From assembly GCA_947650365.1 (NCBI GenBank), contig OX393550.1:50981633-51045632 (forward strand): DNA of 64,000 bases. The letters run 5' to 3'. The notes beneath the pieces are model-generated. The model saw nothing but the letters and a program-made list of their open reading frames with translations. It ran no database searches and was not told the DNA's origin. Source of the stretch: Chamaelirium japonicum. Lineage: Eukaryota > Streptophyta > Magnoliopsida > Liliales > Melanthiaceae. Below, piece by piece: positions 63,173 through 64,000 of the stretch (position 1 is its first letter; every line of letters begins with the position of its first letter). The position numbers were made by a program, and so were the translations under genes.

Positions 63173-63827
63173 ATGGAGATGGAGTCTCCTCATCATCTCA
63201 CAGCTCCACTGAGTAACTCACTAACCCCACTCCGCCCCTCTCGTTTCTCTTTCACCCCTTTGATTCACAGCTGCTGTCACTTCTCATCTCGTACTCTCTC
63301 AACTCTCAGTCTCAAACAAGAACCATGGAGATCAGGACCACCCATCAACCTCATCCCCGCAAAGGCCCCTGGAGGAGGAGGAGGAGGAGGAGGAGGAGGA
63401 GAACTCGCCGGTCGAGCAGGTGGCGCTGACCGTCCCGGTCTCCGACGACCCGTCGGCCCCGGTGCTCACCTTCCGGATGTGGGTCCTCGGGACGGCCTCC
63501 TGCGCCCTCCTCTCCTTCCTCAACCAGTTCTTCTGGTACCGCAGGGAGCCCCTCACCATCACCTCCGTCTCCTCCCAGATCGCCGTCGTCCCCCTCGGCC
63601 ACCTCATGGCCGCCGCGGTCACCCGCCGCGCCTTCCTCCGCGGCACCCGCTGGGAGTTCACCCTCAACCCGGGGCCCTTCAGTGTCAAGGAGCACGTCCT
63701 CATCACCATCTTCGCCAACTCGGGCGCCGGCAGCGTCTACGCCGTCCACATCGTCTCCGCCGTCAAGATCTTCTACAAGAAGGACCTCACCTTCTTCGTC
63801 TCCTTGGTCGTCATACTCACCACACAG
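63173..63827 (+). CDS. Oligopeptide transporter (OPT family), first part only
   Basis: Membrane transporter moving small peptides or metal-chelate substrates, probably with protons. The open frame runs from 63264 to the donor ACACAG|GTTAGT at 63827; the gene continues outside the window. After ten Glu codons comes [17 protein letters not shown], then TM1 ([20 protein letters not shown]), TM2 ([17 protein letters not shown]), the OPT signature [22 protein letters not shown]3 and TM4 ([12 protein letters not shown]). The start is unresolved. No in-frame ATG follows the upstream stop at 63261. An ATG at 63173 joins in frame only through a 58-bp GT-AG intron (63213-63270), very short for plants. 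The ATG at 63325 is out of frame. The exon is strongly GC-rich. Confidence 0.75.
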
Positions 63828-64000
63828 GTTAGTCCAATCTTTCTTCTTCCCCAATTCAATCTCAAGATTTGGGGAGAACCCAGAAATTCTTGTTCCGAAA
63901 AAAGAAGCGGGTATGAAAAATTTGAATCCGTCCCTGTCAGAACTTGCTAAAATTTTCATAAGAACAGAATTAATGAACATTACCCTAATAAAAATCCACA

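Noticed and set aside
63092..63832. 246-aa plus-strand frame with Gly-rich tract over the OPT exon
   Set aside because: It is a shadow frame; the OPT transmembrane segments and NPGPF signature lie in the neighbouring frame.

Overview
The window is nuclear DNA from a flowering plant. It contains intron-rich genes with canonical GT-AG introns, plant-type SR and NSR RNA-binding proteins, an oligopeptide transporter, and plant transposon families (PIF/Harbinger, CACTA, Ty3 chromovirus, Cassandra TRIM, L1-type LINE, hAT- and Tourist-like MITEs). The species cannot be fixed from the sequence. The GC-rich transporter exon would suit a monocot, but a magnoliid or other lineage is possible. All assignments come from reading the sequence; no database search was run.

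Layout. (1) 1-7.7 kb: an L1-type LINE on the minus strand, split by a complete PIF/Harbinger transposon (626-5455, TTA target duplication) that encodes an uninterrupted transposase and a Myb/SANT-like partner. The Harbinger itself carries a hAT-type MITE with a perfect 8-bp duplication. (2) 8.3-13.5 kb: a minus-strand RS31-type SR splicing factor. Five coding exons sum to 786 nt (261 aa), with a 2.27-kb intron 2 and a NAGNAG acceptor. (3) 15.9-41.2 kb: a retrotransposon block between the two RNA-binding genes. A ~73-bp tandem array flanks a decayed Ty3/gypsy chromovirus (minus strand, about 17196-41032). Its left LTR was invaded by a 12.9-kb CACTA element (17672-30600) and by a Cassandra TRIM with 5S rRNA-like LTRs. 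The CACTA element encodes complete-looking TNP2-like (1,113 aa) and TNPA-like (427 aa) proteins. It also holds two oppositely oriented arrays of one 181-bp repeat around the TNPA-like gene. (4) 41.8-57.9 kb: a plus-strand nuclear speckle RNA-binding protein (NSR) gene. Six exons sum to 684 nt (227 aa), with a ~13.9-kb first intron containing nested MITE-like DNA, a (TA)n tract and a foldback element built of palindromic modules. (5) 58-64 kb: mostly non-coding, with two Tourist-like MITEs, then the first part of an OPT-family oligopeptide transporter running off the right edge.

How the genes relate: RS31 and NSR are both nuclear regulators of alternative splicing. They are transcribed divergently, with promoters about 28 kb apart across the nested transposon block. 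Most other coding capacity belongs to transposons. The most unusual structures are the inverted 181-bp arrays inside the apparently intact CACTA element, the palindromic foldback element in the NSR intron, and the layered insertions whose order can be read from their target duplications.
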